The position numbers and the translations under genes are program-made. Below, one piece after another: positions 1-8,490 of a stretch of 64,000 bases of DNA. Below the pieces are notes generated by a model that saw nothing but the letters and a program-made list of their open reading frames with translations, ran no database searches and was not told the DNA's origin. The DNA comes from Streptomyces ochraceiscleroticus (lineage in GTDB: Bacteria > Actinomycetota > Actinomycetes > Streptomycetales > Streptomycetaceae), in NCBI RefSeq assembly GCF_000720485.1, contig NZ_JOAX01000002.1, positions 310,001-374,000 of the forward strand, written 5' to 3'. The first letter of the stretch is position 1; the number at the start of each line of letters is the position of its first letter.

Positions 1-225
1 GCGCACGCGGCCGGGGCGCGCTCCGCCGACGTCCTCAAGCTGCAGTCCATGGTGCACGGTTACACCGCCGCCATCTGGTGGGCGGCGGGCATCCTGCTCC
101 TCGCCTCGGCGATCGCGTTCGTCTTCGTCACCACGGGACGGCCCGGTGCGGGTACGCCGGTGGCGAGCTCGGCGGACGGTGCGGACGCGGCGGAGGACGT
201 GCGGGTACCGGTCATGGCGCACTGA
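1..225 (+). CDS. MFS drug-efflux transporter, C-terminal end (partial)
   Basis: The reading frame is open from the window edge and ends at TGA 223-225, so only the last 74 residues are visible. They include one clear hydrophobic helix (about residues 24-44, with WWAAGILLLASAIAFVF) followed by a polar Ala/Asp-rich tail, the usual end of an EmrB/QacA-type (14-helix) MFS efflux pump. The gene runs towards a MarR gene and shares a strong hairpin with it. An efflux pump beside a MarR repressor is a common pairing. The substrate cannot be inferred, and the family call rests on a short segment. Confidence 0.6.
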   Translation, partial: AHAAGARSADVLKLQSMVHGYTAAIWWAAGILLLASAIAFVFVTTGRPGAGTPVASSADGADAAEDVRVPVMAH

Positions 226-246
226 CGCGCTGAGGCGGACGTGAAG

Positions 247-273
247 AAGGGGCGCCCCTCGGGGCGCCCCTTT
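247..273. terminator. Bidirectional hairpin terminator
   Basis: The 10-base arms 249-258 and 261-270 are perfectly complementary (GGGGCGCCCC on both sides) and are flanked by AA and TTT. It lies between the convergent MFS and MarR genes, so it can end both transcripts. Confidence 0.75.
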
Positions 274-288
274 CGTGTGCGCGGGCGT

Positions 289-786
289 TCAGCGCAGCCA
301 GGGCAGGTCGGCGCCCTGCGGCTGCAGGCCGTCCGCCACCGAGCGGCAGATCTCGGCGAGTTGGCGTACCTGCTCAGGGGAGAGCCGGTCGAACAGCGCG
401 GCCCGTACGGTCGCGACGTGGCCCGGCGCGGACTCCTCCAGGACCTTCATGCCCTCGTCCGTGAGCACGGCGTTCTGGCCGCGCTTGTCGGAGGGGCAGT
501 CCTCGCGGCGGACCCAGCCGTTCTTCTCCAGGCGGGCGATCGCGTGCGAGAGCCGGGACCGGGTGATCTTGGCGTTCTGGGCCAGCTCGGTCATCCGCAG
601 TCGGCGCCGCGGCGCCTGGGAGAGCTGGACGAGCAGGCCGTAGTAGATGTGCGGCATGCCGGCATCACGCTGCAGCTGCCGGTCGAGGTGGTCTTCCAGA
701 AGCGTGGTGGCGTGCAGGTACGACTGCCAGGCGTACTGCTCCTCGTCGTTGAGCCAGCGCGGCTCACCGGCCATGTCGTTGCTCAT
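289..786 (-). CDS. MarR-family transcriptional regulator
   Basis: A 165-residue winged-helix repressor of the MarR family. The DNA-binding part is visible as LRMTELAQNAKITRSRLSHA followed by IARLEKNGWVRREDCPSDKR (recognition helix and wing), flanked by helical dimerisation segments. The ATG at 786 was chosen; a GTG three codons upstream (795) is possible and neither has a strong ribosome-binding site. It converges on the MFS pump at the window edge, which is the likely target but lies mostly outside the view. The upstream 800-840 region is unusually AT-rich (around TTTTAACAACG) and probably carries promoter and operator. The ligand is unknown. Confidence 0.88.
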   Translation of the reverse strand: MSNDMAGEPRWLNDEEQYAWQSYLHATTLLEDHLDRQLQRDAGMPHIYYGLLVQLSQAPRRRLRMTELAQNAKITRSRLSHAIARLEKNGWVRREDCPSDKRGQNAVLTDEGMKVLEESAPGHVATVRAALFDRLSPEQVRQLAEICRSVADGLQPQGADLPWLR

Positions 787-993
787 ACCATCCACTGTCT
801 CATTGCCCGTGGCGTTCTTGAAGTTTTAACAACGAAGTGAGCGGCCGTTATGCCCCCGCCCGCGCCGGAATGCCCCGCGGCTGCCCTTCGTTGTGAAGGT
901 GTACCAGGACGTGCGGGGTCCGCCTCGCACGTCCCCGCAGGTTCACTCGACATCCCGCAGCCCACGCACATCGACGCCCCAGGAGGCGCAGCG

Positions 994-1419
994 ATGCCGC
1001 TCACCGTGGAAGAACGTGATCAGTTGCTCGCCGAGCCGCACGTAGCCGTGCTGGCCGTGGAGTCGGGGAGCGGACGCGCTCCGCTGGCGGTGCCGGTCTG
1101 GTACAGCTACCGCCCCGGCGGCGACTTCCTCGTCTTCACAGGCCGTACGTCCCGCAAGGCGCGGCTCATCGAGGCGGCGGGCCGGTTCTCGCTGGTCGTG
1201 CAGCGCACCTCGCCGACGTACCGGTACGTCACGGCGGAGGGCCCGGCGAAGCTGGTCCCGGTCACCGCCGAGGACGTCGAGGAGGTGGCCGGGCGGTACG
1301 TGCCGCCGGAGGGCGTGGCCGAGTACGTACGACAGGCGCTCTCCGAGGCCGGCGCCGAGATGGTCGCCGTCCTCCTCACCCCGGAGCGCTGGATCTCGGC
1401 GGACGCGGGACCTTCCTGA
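994..1419 (+). CDS. Pyridoxamine 5'-phosphate oxidase-fold (PPOX) flavoprotein
   Basis: A 141-residue single-domain protein with the split-barrel flavin-binding fold of the PPOX class. Visible features are the N-terminal helix MPLTVEERDQLLAEPHVAVLAV, the strand PLAVPVWYSY that normally follows substrate or flavin contacts, and YRYVTAEGPAKLVP in the second half. An AGGAGG at 981 lies 7 nt before the ATG and fixes this start; a longer upstream reading is therefore rejected. In actinobacteria such proteins use FMN or F420, and the sequence alone does not decide. A second PPOX-fold gene follows 54 nt downstream, so the two may be cotranscribed. Confidence 0.8.
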   Translation: MPLTVEERDQLLAEPHVAVLAVESGSGRAPLAVPVWYSYRPGGDFLVFTGRTSRKARLIEAAGRFSLVVQRTSPTYRYVTAEGPAKLVPVTAEDVEEVAGRYVPPEGVAEYVRQALSEAGAEMVAVLLTPERWISADAGPS

Positions 1420-1473
1420 GGCGGTTCGTAAAGCCTGACAGGAGGTGTCGGGTATCCCCGCCAGCCTGGGGCC

Positions 1474-2001
1474 ATGACGAACAGGAGCATGAAGACGGCG
1501 GGCTGGCCGGAGTTCTCCGCGGCGGAGCCCGCGCTCGCGGCGTGGGCGGAGCGGCGGTTCGGTGCGTACCGGCATCATGTGCTGGCGACGCTGCGGGCCG
1601 ACGGTTCGCCGCGGCTGGCCGGCCTGGAGGCCGATTTCCGGCACGGGGAGCTGTGGCTCGGCATGATGCCCGGCTCCCGGAAGGCGCTGGACCTGCGGCG
1701 CGATCCCCGGTTCGCGCTGCACGCCAATCCGGGCGCCGATCCGGGTGCCGGTGACGGCATGGCGGACGGGGACGTGCGGGTCGCGGGGCGTGCCGTGGAG
1801 GTCACGGAGGCGGACGCGCTCGCGCGGTACGCGGACGGGGCCGGGACGCCGCTGCCGTTCCACCTCTTCCGGGCGGAGCTGACCGAGGTGGTGCGGACGT
1901 ACGTCGAGGACCCGCACATCGTGCTGGTGACCTGGCGCCCGGGGCGCCCCGTACGCACTGTCCGGCGCGGCAATGACGACGCCCCGCCGACGGTCGACTG
2001 A
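1474..2001 (+). CDS. PPOX-fold flavin-dependent protein
   Basis: A 175-residue protein of the same split-barrel class as its neighbour but clearly divergent. Recognisable pieces are VLATLRADGSPRLAGLEADF, LWLGMMPGSRKALDLRRDPRFALHA and GDVRVAGRAVEVTEADAL, which match proteins annotated as pyridoxamine 5'-phosphate oxidase family, usually of unknown substrate. No good Shine-Dalgarno sits at the normal distance (an AGGAGG at about 1440 is too far), so translation may be weak or start differently. It runs towards the membrane-protein gene ending at 2065. Confidence 0.75.
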   Translation: MTNRSMKTAGWPEFSAAEPALAAWAERRFGAYRHHVLATLRADGSPRLAGLEADFRHGELWLGMMPGSRKALDLRRDPRFALHANPGADPGAGDGMADGDVRVAGRAVEVTEADALARYADGAGTPLPFHLFRAELTEVVRTYVEDPHIVLVTWRPGRPVRTVRRGNDDAPPTVD

Positions 2002-2064
2002 CGACGGTCGGCGGGGCGGCGCGGGCGTGGTTGCCCGTGGCTGTCCGTGGGTGCGCGGTGGGGG

Positions 2065-2484
2065 TTACCGGCGCGCCCCCGGGGTGCCGTGTGTGCGGAA
2101 GAGGTACAGGGAGACGACCAGCATGATCACGCCGAAGAGGGCGCCCATGCCCGATGCCTTCAGCGCCGTCGACGTCCCGGCGAGGCTGTAGAGGAAGCCC
2201 ATCGTGGCGCCGAACATCACGGCGTACGAGAGAGCGCGGACCTCGGTGATCATGCGGGACTGGCTGTGCATCAGGACCAGCCCGAGGACCACGGTCACCG
2301 CGGTGGCGAGCAGGCCGAGCACGAACGCGTGGACGCTGGACGAGCCGGTGCTGTGGTCGAGCAGCCCCGCGTAGATGCCGTAGGCGATGCCGCCCACGAC
2401 GGGGACCCCGGTCGTGACGGCCAGGTGGTGGCGGGGGGCCGCGGCCGTGGTGGCCGTGGAGCGGGTGCGAGCGTGCGTCTGCAT
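2065..2484 (-). CDS. Small multi-pass membrane protein
   Basis: A 139-residue protein with about four hydrophobic helices (starting near TTGVPVVGGIAYGIYAGLL, VHAFVLGLLATAVTVVLGLVL, LSYAVMFGATMGFLYSLAG and MGALFGVIMLVVSLYLF). The N-terminus is polar and positively charged (HARTRSTATT), suggesting a cytoplasmic N-terminus. The ATG at 2484 is chosen because it begins just before the first helix. I do not recognise a characterised family; it looks like the conserved uncharacterised membrane proteins common in Streptomyces. It is 53 nt downstream of the GNAT gene on the same strand and may share its transcript. Confidence 0.7.
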   Translation of the reverse strand: MQTHARTRSTATTAAAPRHHLAVTTGVPVVGGIAYGIYAGLLDHSTGSSSVHAFVLGLLATAVTVVLGLVLMHSQSRMITEVRALSYAVMFGATMGFLYSLAGTSTALKASGMGALFGVIMLVVSLYLFRTHGTPGARR

Positions 2485-2537
2485 GACGGCTCCTCTCTCT
2501 CGCCCTCCCTCCAGGCGACACCCGGGCAGGGCCGGCG

Positions 2538-3074
2538 TCAACCGGAGCCGAGATCCTTCTCGTACCAGGCCACGTCCCAGTAGCGGCCGAATTTGTGGCC
2601 GACCTCCGCGAACGTACCGACATGCCGGAAGCCGAAGCGGGCGTGCAGGGCCGCCGAGCCGGGGTTGGGCAGCGCGATGCCCGCGTACGCGCGGTGCACG
2701 TCCTCGCCCTCCAGGGCCTCGAAGAGCGCCTTGTACAGCAGGGTGCCGACGCCGCGGCCGGTCGCCTCGGGCGCGAGGTACACCGTCGTCTCCACGGACG
2801 TGCGGTACGCGGGCTTGGGGCGGAAGGGGCTGGTGGTCGCGTACCCGAGGAGGCGCCCCTGCCGCGCGCCCGCGCTCTCCCGGGCAACCAGAAGGCGGTA
2901 CGGACCGTCTTCGGGGTGGGAGTGGAGCCAAGGTCTCCGCTCTTCGGGGGTGAAGGGCTCGGTGTCGAATGTGATCGCCGTCTCACGGACGTAGTGGTTG
3001 TAAAGCTCCGTGAGGCCCGCCAGATCGGCCTCGGTGCCCGGCCTGACCTGCACTTCCCTGCACTCCGGCGACAT
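2538..3074 (-). CDS. GNAT acetyltransferase, phosphinothricin/methionine sulfoximine N-acetyltransferase-like
   Basis: A 178-residue GNAT enzyme. The N-terminus VRPGTEADLAGLTELYNHYVRETAITFDTEPFTPEER is characteristic of the Pat/Bar/YncA branch. The acetyl-CoA pyrophosphate loop is EATGRGVGTLLY, and LHARFGFRHVGTFAEVGHKFGRYWDVAWYEK is the usual C-terminal end. GGGAGG at the proper distance supports the ATG at 3074. The branch acetylates amino-acid analogues such as phosphinothricin or methionine sulfoximine; exact substrate is inferred only from family resemblance. It is divergent from hrdD with about 190 bp between them. Confidence 0.85.
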   Translation of the reverse strand: MSPECREVQVRPGTEADLAGLTELYNHYVRETAITFDTEPFTPEERRPWLHSHPEDGPYRLLVARESAGARQGRLLGYATTSPFRPKPAYRTSVETTVYLAPEATGRGVGTLLYKALFEALEGEDVHRAYAGIALPNPGSAALHARFGFRHVGTFAEVGHKFGRYWDVAWYEKDLGSG

Positions 3075-3261
3075 GGGACCTCCCTCGGTGGGGACGCAGG
3101 GTACTGCATGATCAGAAAAACGAAGGGTCGCCGTGGGAATTCTGTCCGGTTTCCAGCCGTTGTTTCCTTCAGACGGGGGCACCCGCCCCGGCAGACAGCA
3201 GGGATCAGGTGTCCCGGCCGCCACCATCCCGCGACCGACTCATCGCAGAGGGAGCACACGC

Positions 3262-4263
3262 ATGGCAACCCGTGCCGTCGCCCGTCGTCAGCCCACCACC
3301 AGCGGTGCTGAGACGGCAAACAGCGTTCGCGCCGTAGGCGGGGAGATCGCCGACCGCGACCTGGTCGGCATGTACCTCGACGAGATCGCGCGCACGCCAC
3401 TGCTCGACGCCGCGAAGGAGGTCGAGCTGTCGCAGACCATCGAGGCGGGTGTCTATGCCCGGCAGATCCTGGACGGCGAGGTGACCGACGGCAACGCCGC
3501 CGGCGCGACGCCCGAGGAGCTGCAGGCGCTGGTCGACGAGGCCGAGAAGGCCAAGGACGTCTTCATCCGTTCCAACCTCCGCCTGGTCGTAGCGGTCGCC
3601 CGCCGCTATCCGCGCAGCGGCCTGCCGCTGCTGGACCTGATCCAGGAAGGGAACGCCGGCCTGGTGCGCGCGGTCGAGAAGTTCGACTACGCCAAGGGCT
3701 TCAAGTTCTCCACGTACGCGACGTGGTGGATCCGCCAGGCCATCACGCGGTCCATCGCCGACCAGTCCCGTACGATCCGGCTGCCCGTCCACCTGGTCGA
3801 GGAGCTGGGCCGGATCCGCCGTGTGCAGCGCGAGTTCAACCGCGAGCACGGCCGCGACCCGGAGCACGCGGAGATCGCCGCCGAGCTGGGCGCCAAGCCC
3901 GAGCGGATCAGCGACGTCCTGGACTGGGCCCGCGACCCCGTCAGCCTGAACATGTCCGTGGACGACGAGGGCGAGACGCAGTTCGGTGACCTGCTGGAGG
4001 ACACCTCCGCGGCGTCGCCCGAGCAGTCCGTGCTCACGCTGCTGCGCAGCGAGGAGCTGGAGGACCTGATCGACCGCCTCGACGGCCGCACCGCCTCGAT
4101 CATCAAGGCGCGGTACGGCATAGAGGACGGCCGTGAACGGACCCTGACCGAGGTCGGCAAGCAGCACGGCCTGACCCGTGAGCGGATCCGCCAGATAGAG
4201 AAGCACGCGCTGCTGGAGCTGAAGCGCATGGCACACGACACGGGCTTCGACGCCGCGGCGTAA
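3262..4263 (+). CDS. hrdD: RNA polymerase principal-like sigma factor HrdD
   Basis: A 333-residue group 2 sigma-70 factor. The N-terminus MATRAVARRQ and the absence of a long region 1.1 extension match HrdD rather than the essential HrdB. Region 1.2 is DLVGMYLDEIARTPLL, regions 2.1-2.4 run through DLIQEGNAGLVRAVEKFD, FSTYATWWIRQAITRSIADQ and RTIRLPVHLVEELGR, and region 4.2 is TLTEVGKQHGLTRERIRQIEKHALLELKR. The ATG at 3262 follows an AGAGGGAG site; a longer in-frame start at 3133 lacks support. HrdD recognises promoters like those of HrdB and is dispensable in studied streptomycetes. hrdD next to a fructose operon is familiar Streptomyces gene order. A strong terminator follows. Confidence 0.93.
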   Translation: MATRAVARRQPTTSGAETANSVRAVGGEIADRDLVGMYLDEIARTPLLDAAKEVELSQTIEAGVYARQILDGEVTDGNAAGATPEELQALVDEAEKAKDVFIRSNLRLVVAVARRYPRSGLPLLDLIQEGNAGLVRAVEKFDYAKGFKFSTYATWWIRQAITRSIADQSRTIRLPVHLVEELGRIRRVQREFNREHGRDPEHAEIAAELGAKPERISDVLDWARDPVSLNMSVDDEGETQFGDLLEDTSAASPEQSVLTLLRSEELEDLIDRLDGRTASIIKARYGIEDGRERTLTEVGKQHGLTRERIRQIEKHALLELKRMAHDTGFDAAA

Positions 4264-4340
4264 CGCTTCTTCACCTCATAACGGGCTTCATTTGGAGCCC
4301 CGCACACCGGGACCCCGCCCGAAGAGGGTCCCCCCAGTAC

Positions 4341-4377
4341 GAGCCCCGGCACCCTCCCCCGAGTGCCGGGGCTCTTT
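4341..4377 (+). terminator. Rho-independent terminator of hrdD
   Basis: Perfect 12-bp arms 4341-4352 and 4363-4374 (GAGCCCCGGCAC against GTGCCGGGGCTC) with a 10-nt loop, followed by TTT. Confidence 0.85.
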
Positions 4378-4465
4378 GCTGCCTGCTTGCCGGCCACCTG
4401 CTCCCGTCGGCCGCCCGCTTGCTGCCCGCGCGAGACGGGCTGTCATTCCCGTCGTGCCCGTTTGT

Positions 4466-4500
4466 GTCTGTCCTTTGCCCGAGTCTGTTTACTTTGCAGA
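4466..4500 (+). promoter_or_regulatory. Candidate operator repeats for the fructose operon regulator
   Basis: Two direct repeats lie about 80-110 nt before the DeoR-family gene: GTCTGTCCTTTGC (4466-4478) and GTCTGTTTACTTTGC (4483-4497), 17 nt apart. The second is also an imperfect dyad (TCTG...CAGA, 4484-4500). DeoR-family repressors often bind tandem repeats in their own promoter. This is pattern-based; no footprint is known to me for this site. Confidence 0.4.
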
Positions 4501-4575
4501 AATGCGGGCGTAGCCTGCTGGTGAAACCACACGTTCGGGCATCGCACGGACAGGAACGGAACGGACCCAGGTCGC

Positions 4576-5337
4576 ATGTACGCAGCGGAACGACAGCAGG
4601 AGATCCTGCGCCTCGCCCGGGACAGCGGGCGGGTCGACGTCCTCTCTCTCGCCGAGGAATTCCAGGTCACCGCCGAGACCGTGCGGCGCGACCTGAAGGC
4701 GCTGGACCGCGCCGGACTGGTCCGGCGGGTGCACGGCGGTGCGATACCGGCGGGCCGGCTGGACTTCGAGCCGGACCTCGCCGAGCGGGACACCGTCGCG
4801 GCCGACGAGAAGGACCGCATAGCGCGCGCCGCGCTCGCCGAGCTGCCCGACGACGGCAGCGTGATCCTGGACGCGGGCACCACCGCGGCCCGGCTGGCCG
4901 CGGAGTTCCCGCTGGAGTCGGACGTCACCGTCGTGACCCACGGCCTCCCGGTCGCCGCTCGCCTCGCCGACCACCCCGGACTCACCCTGCACCTCGTCGG
5001 CGGCCGCATCCGGCACCGTACGCGGGCCGCCGTCGACGACTGGGCGCTGCGCGCCTACCGCGAGATCAACGCCGACGTCCTCTTCCTCGCGACGAACGGC
5101 TTCTCGCTGGAAGGCGGCCTGACCACGCCCGACCTCGCGGAGGCCGCCGTCAAGCGGGCGGTGATCGCCGCCGCCCGGCGGGTCGTGCTGATCGCCGACT
5201 CCTCGAAGTTCGGGCAGCAGCACTTCGCCCGCTTCGGCGACCTCTCCGATGTCGACGTCCTGATCACCGACACCGGGCTCAGCCCCGAGAACGCCCTCGC
5301 CATCGAGCGCGCGGGCACGGAAGTAGTACGCGCATGA
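4576..5337 (+). CDS. DeoR/GlpR-family regulator of fructose metabolism
   Basis: A 253-residue repressor. Residues 1-57 form the DeoR helix-turn-helix (ERQQEILRLARDSGRVDVLSLAEEFQVTAETVRRDL, then LDRAGLVRRVHGGA), and the rest is the sugar-phosphate-sensing DeoR C-terminal domain (DAGTTAARLA, FLATNGFSLEGGLTTPD, VLIADSSKFGQ). Its stop overlaps the fruK start (ATGA at 5334-5337), so it is translationally coupled to fruK and very likely controls the fruK-fruA operon with fructose 1-phosphate as effector. That ligand is inferred from the operon. Direct repeats upstream are candidate operators. Confidence 0.9.
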   Translation: MYAAERQQEILRLARDSGRVDVLSLAEEFQVTAETVRRDLKALDRAGLVRRVHGGAIPAGRLDFEPDLAERDTVAADEKDRIARAALAELPDDGSVILDAGTTAARLAAEFPLESDVTVVTHGLPVAARLADHPGLTLHLVGGRIRHRTRAAVDDWALRAYREINADVLFLATNGFSLEGGLTTPDLAEAAVKRAVIAAARRVVLIADSSKFGQQHFARFGDLSDVDVLITDTGLSPENALAIERAGTEVVRA

Positions 5338-6281
5338 TCCTCACCGTCACTCCCAACCCCAGCCTGGACCGCACGTACGAGGTGCCCGCCCTGGAGCGCG
5401 GCGCCGTGCTGCGGGCCGGCGCCGACCGGGTCGACCCCGGCGGCAAGGGCGTCAACGTCTCCCGGGCGGTCGCGGCCGCCGGGCACGAGACGCTCGCCGT
5501 GCTGCCGGTCGGCGGCCCGGCCGGGCAGGCGCTCGCGAACCTGCTGGTGACCGAGGGGATAGAGGTCGCGCCGGTCCCGGTCGCCGGGGCCACCCGCTCC
5601 AACATCGCGGTCGCCGAGCCCGACGGCACCCTCACCAAGATCAACGCGGCCGGTCCCGAGCTGTCGGCGACCGAGTCCGAAGCGCTGCTGGAGACCGTGC
5701 GGGAGCGCTCGGCGGGCGCCGCCTGGATCGCCTGCTGCGGCAGCCTGCCGCGCGGGCTGGCGCCCGAGTGGTACGCCGACCTGGTCGCCCGCGCGCACCG
5801 TGCCGGGGCCCGGATCGCCCTGGACACCTCGGGCCCGTCGCTGACCGCGGCGCTCCGCGAGCGCCCCGACGTGGTCAAGCCCAATGCCGAGGAGCTGGCG
5901 CAGGCCGTCGGCCGGCCGCTGGCCACGATCGGCGACGCGGTGAAGGCCGCGGAGGAGCTGCGGGCCATGGGCGCCCAGGCGGTACTCGCGTCGCTGGGCG
6001 CGGACGGGCAGCTCCTGGTCGACGCGACCGGTACGTACTACGGCACCGCCGAGGTGGATGCCGTACGCAGCAACGTCGGCGCGGGGGACGCGTCGCTCGC
6101 CGGGTTCCTCGCGGCCGGCGGTACGGGGACGCGTGCGCTGGCCGAAGCGGTGGCACACGGGGCTGCCGCGGTGCAGTTGCCGGGCAGTGTGATGCCGACG
6201 CCCGATGATCTGCGGCCGTCCGAGGTGACCGTCACCGATGCGGTGCCGATGGACCGGCCGTTGACGGAGGCCGTGTCATGA
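5334..6281 (+). CDS. fruK: 1-phosphofructokinase
   Basis: A 315-residue PfkB-family sugar kinase. The N-terminus MILTVTPNPSLDRTYEV, the substrate/cation region DPGGKGVNVSRAVAAAG and the C-terminal NVGAGDASLAGFLA with the catalytic Asp of the GAGD motif are all intact, and the length is normal for the family. It phosphorylates fructose 1-phosphate, the product of the FruA permease, to fructose 1,6-bisphosphate. Its ATG overlaps the stop of the DeoR regulator, and fruA follows after 118 nt containing a dispersed repeat. Assignment to FruK rather than tagatose-6-phosphate kinase rests on the operon. Confidence 0.93.
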   Translation: MILTVTPNPSLDRTYEVPALERGAVLRAGADRVDPGGKGVNVSRAVAAAGHETLAVLPVGGPAGQALANLLVTEGIEVAPVPVAGATRSNIAVAEPDGTLTKINAAGPELSATESEALLETVRERSAGAAWIACCGSLPRGLAPEWYADLVARAHRAGARIALDTSGPSLTAALRERPDVVKPNAEELAQAVGRPLATIGDAVKAAEELRAMGAQAVLASLGADGQLLVDATGTYYGTAEVDAVRSNVGAGDASLAGFLAAGGTGTRALAEAVAHGAAAVQLPGSVMPTPDDLRPSEVTVTDAVPMDRPLTEAVS

Positions 6282-6318
6282 ACGGTTCTGTGCGCGGGGG
6301 TTGCCCGCCATTCGATTG

Positions 6319-6360
6319 TCCTCAAACTCCCCCAGCTACCGCTGGGAGGTGCCCCCAGGC
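6319..6360. repeat. Streptomyces-type intergenic repeat with alternative hairpins
   Basis: The fruK-fruA gap holds CTCCCCCAGC-TACC-GCTGGGAGG followed by TGCCCCCAG. CCCAGC (6331-6336) can pair with GCTGGG (6341-6346), while CTGGG (6342-6346) can alternatively pair with the later CCCAG (6354-6358). From memory, near-identical sequences are scattered between genes in Streptomyces genomes. It may modulate read-through from fruK into fruA. Confidence 0.55.
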
Positions 6361-6399
6361 CGGGCAAGATCTTGGGCTGGTTTCTGAAGGGAGCCCGCG

Positions 6400-8463
6400 A
6401 TGAGTGAGTTGATCACCGCGGACCTGGTCGACCTCGACCTGTCCGCCGACACCAAGGAAGCGGCCGCCAGGTCGCTGGCCGAACGGATGGTGGCGGCCGG
6501 TCGCGTCACCGACCTGGAGGGTTTCCTCGCGGACGTCGCCGCGCGCGAGGCCCAGATGCCCACCGGCCTGGACGGCGGTATCGGCATCCCGCACTGCCGG
6601 AGTGCCCATGTCACCGAGCCGACGCTGGCCTTCGGGCGCAGCGCCGCCGGCATCGACTTCGGTGCCGCGGACGGCCCGGCCGACCTGGTCTTCCTGATCG
6701 CCGCGCCGACCGGCGGCGACGCCGACCACCTGTCGATCCTCTCGACGCTGGCCCGGCACCTGATGGACGCGGAGTTCACCGGCGCACTGCGCTCGGCGGA
6801 CGACCCGGAGCGGGCGGCCGCGCTGGTACGGGGCGACGAGCCCGAGGCCGCCGAGCCCGCGGCCGAGACCGCCGAGCCCGCAGCGGAGACCCCGGCGGCG
6901 GAGCCCCCGCAGACCGAGGCCCCGGACGCCGCGGCGGCCGGTGCCCCGGAGCCCGAGGCCGCCAGTACGTTCAAGATCGTCGCTGTCACCTCCTGTCCCA
7001 CCGGCATCGCGCACACCTACATGGCCGCCGAGTCGCTGACGAAGGCGGGCGAGGACGCCGGCGTGGAGCTGGTGGTCGAGACGCAGGGGTCCGCCGGGTT
7101 CACCCGCCTCGACCCCGCGCTGATCGCGGCCGCCGACGGCGTGATCTTCGCGCACGACGTGGAGGTCCGGGACCGGGAGCGGTTCGCGGGCAAGCCCGTC
7201 GTCGACGTCGGCGTGAAGGCGGGCATCAACCGCCCCGCCGAACTGATCGCCGAGGTACAGGAGAAGGCGGCGCGCGGCGAGGTCGGCGCGCCGGCCGCGC
7301 ACCACGACGCGCCCATGGACCGGGACGGCGAGCAGGGTGACGGCTACGCCACCCGGCTGCGCAAGTGGCTGATGACCGGCGTCAGTTACATGGTGCCGTT
7401 CGTCGCCGCGGGCGGTCTGCTGATGGCCCTGGCGTTCGCGATCGGCGGCTATGAGATCAACAAGGCGCCGTCCGTCGCCGAGCACTTCATCTGGACCGAG
7501 ACCGGCAGTTGGGCCGCGCTGCTCTTCCAGATCGGCAACGTGGCCTTCACCTTCCTGGTGCCGGTGCTGGCCGGATTCATCGCGTACGGGATGGCCGACA
7601 GGCCGGGCCTCGTGCCGGGCTTCGTCGGTGGCTCCATCGCGCTGACGATCAACGCGGGCTTCCTCGGCGGCCTGATCGCCGGTCTGCTCGCGGGCGCGGT
7701 GGTGATGGCGATCCAGCGGGTCAGGGTGCCGGCGCCGCTGCGCGGCATCATGCCGGTGGTGGTGATCCCACTGGTCTCCTCGGCCGTGGTCGGGTTCCTG
7801 ATGTTCCTGGTCATCGGCAAGCCGATCGCCGCGCTCCAGAAGGCGCTGACCGACTGGCTGTCCGGCCTGACCGGCGCCAACGCGGTCATCCTGGGCGTCA
7901 TCCTCGGCCTGATGATGTGCTTCGACCTGGGCGGCCCGCTGAACAAGGTCGCGTACGCCTTCGCGGTCGGCGGCCTGGCCAACCCCAACGAGGGCAGCCT
8001 CAAGGTCATGGCCGCGGTGATGGCGGCCGGCATGGTCCCGCCGCTGGCGATGGCGCTGGCCACGACGGTGCGCGGCAAGCTGTTCACCAAGGCCGAGCGG
8101 GAGAACGGCAAGGCAGCCTGGGTGCTGGGCGCTTCGTTCATCACCGAGGGCGCGATCCCGTTCGCGGCGGGCGACCCGCTGCGCGTCATCCCGTCCGCGA
8201 TGGCGGGTGGCGCGGTGACCGGCGCCCTGTCGATGGCCTTCGGCTGCACGCTGCGCGCCCCGCACGGCGGCATCTTCGTGGTCCCGCTGATCGGCCAGCC
8301 GCTGCTGTACCTGGTGGCGATCGCCGCCGGCGTGGCCGTCAGCACGGCCCTGGTGGTCGTCCTGAAGGGGATGCGCAAGACCGGTACGGAGGCGGCGGCA
8401 CCCGCCGCGGAGGACGAGCCGCAGTCGGCCGCCGAGGCGAAGAGGGAGCCGGTCGCCGCCTGA
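6400..8463 (+). CDS. fruA: Fructose-specific PTS permease, EIIA-EIIB-EIIC fusion
   Basis: A 687-residue three-domain permease. EIIA occupies roughly residues 1-145 with the phosphorylated His65 in GIGIPHCRS. An Ala/Glu/Pro-rich linker (about 148-185) follows. EIIB has the active-site Cys199 in VAVTSCPTGIAHTYMAAE, and EIIC (from about residue 320) has eight or more membrane helices beginning with WLMTGVSYMVPFVAAGGLLMAL. It imports and phosphorylates fructose to fructose 1-phosphate, using phosphate from HPr. GGGAG 7 nt before the ATG fixes the start. It ends the regulator-fruK-fruA operon and is followed by a strong terminator. Confidence 0.95.
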   Translation: MSELITADLVDLDLSADTKEAAARSLAERMVAAGRVTDLEGFLADVAAREAQMPTGLDGGIGIPHCRSAHVTEPTLAFGRSAAGIDFGAADGPADLVFLIAAPTGGDADHLSILSTLARHLMDAEFTGALRSADDPERAAALVRGDEPEAAEPAAETAEPAAETPAAEPPQTEAPDAAAAGAPEPEAASTFKIVAVTSCPTGIAHTYMAAESLTKAGEDAGVELVVETQGSAGFTRLDPALIAAADGVIFAHDVEVRDRERFAGKPVVDVGVKAGINRPAELIAEVQEKAARGEVGAPAAHHDAPMDRDGEQGDGYATRLRKWLMTGVSYMVPFVAAGGLLMALAFAIGGYEINKAPSVAEHFIWTETGSWAALLFQIGNVAFTFLVPVLAGFIAYGMADRPGLVPGFVGGSIALTINAGFLGGLIAGLLAGAVVMAIQRVRVPAPLRGIMPVVVIPLVSSAVVGFLMFLVIGKPIAALQKALTDWLSGLTGANAVILGVILGLMMCFDLGGPLNKVAYAFAVGGLANPNEGSLKVMAAVMAAGMVPPLAMALATTVRGKLFTKAERENGKAAWVLGASFITEGAIPFAAGDPLRVIPSAMAGGAVTGALSMAFGCTLRAPHGGIFVVPLIGQPLLYLVAIAAGVAVSTALVVVLKGMRKTGTEAAAPAAEDEPQSAAEAKREPVAA

Positions 8464-8490
8464 GAACCGGCGCCTGCCCCTCCCGAGAAC

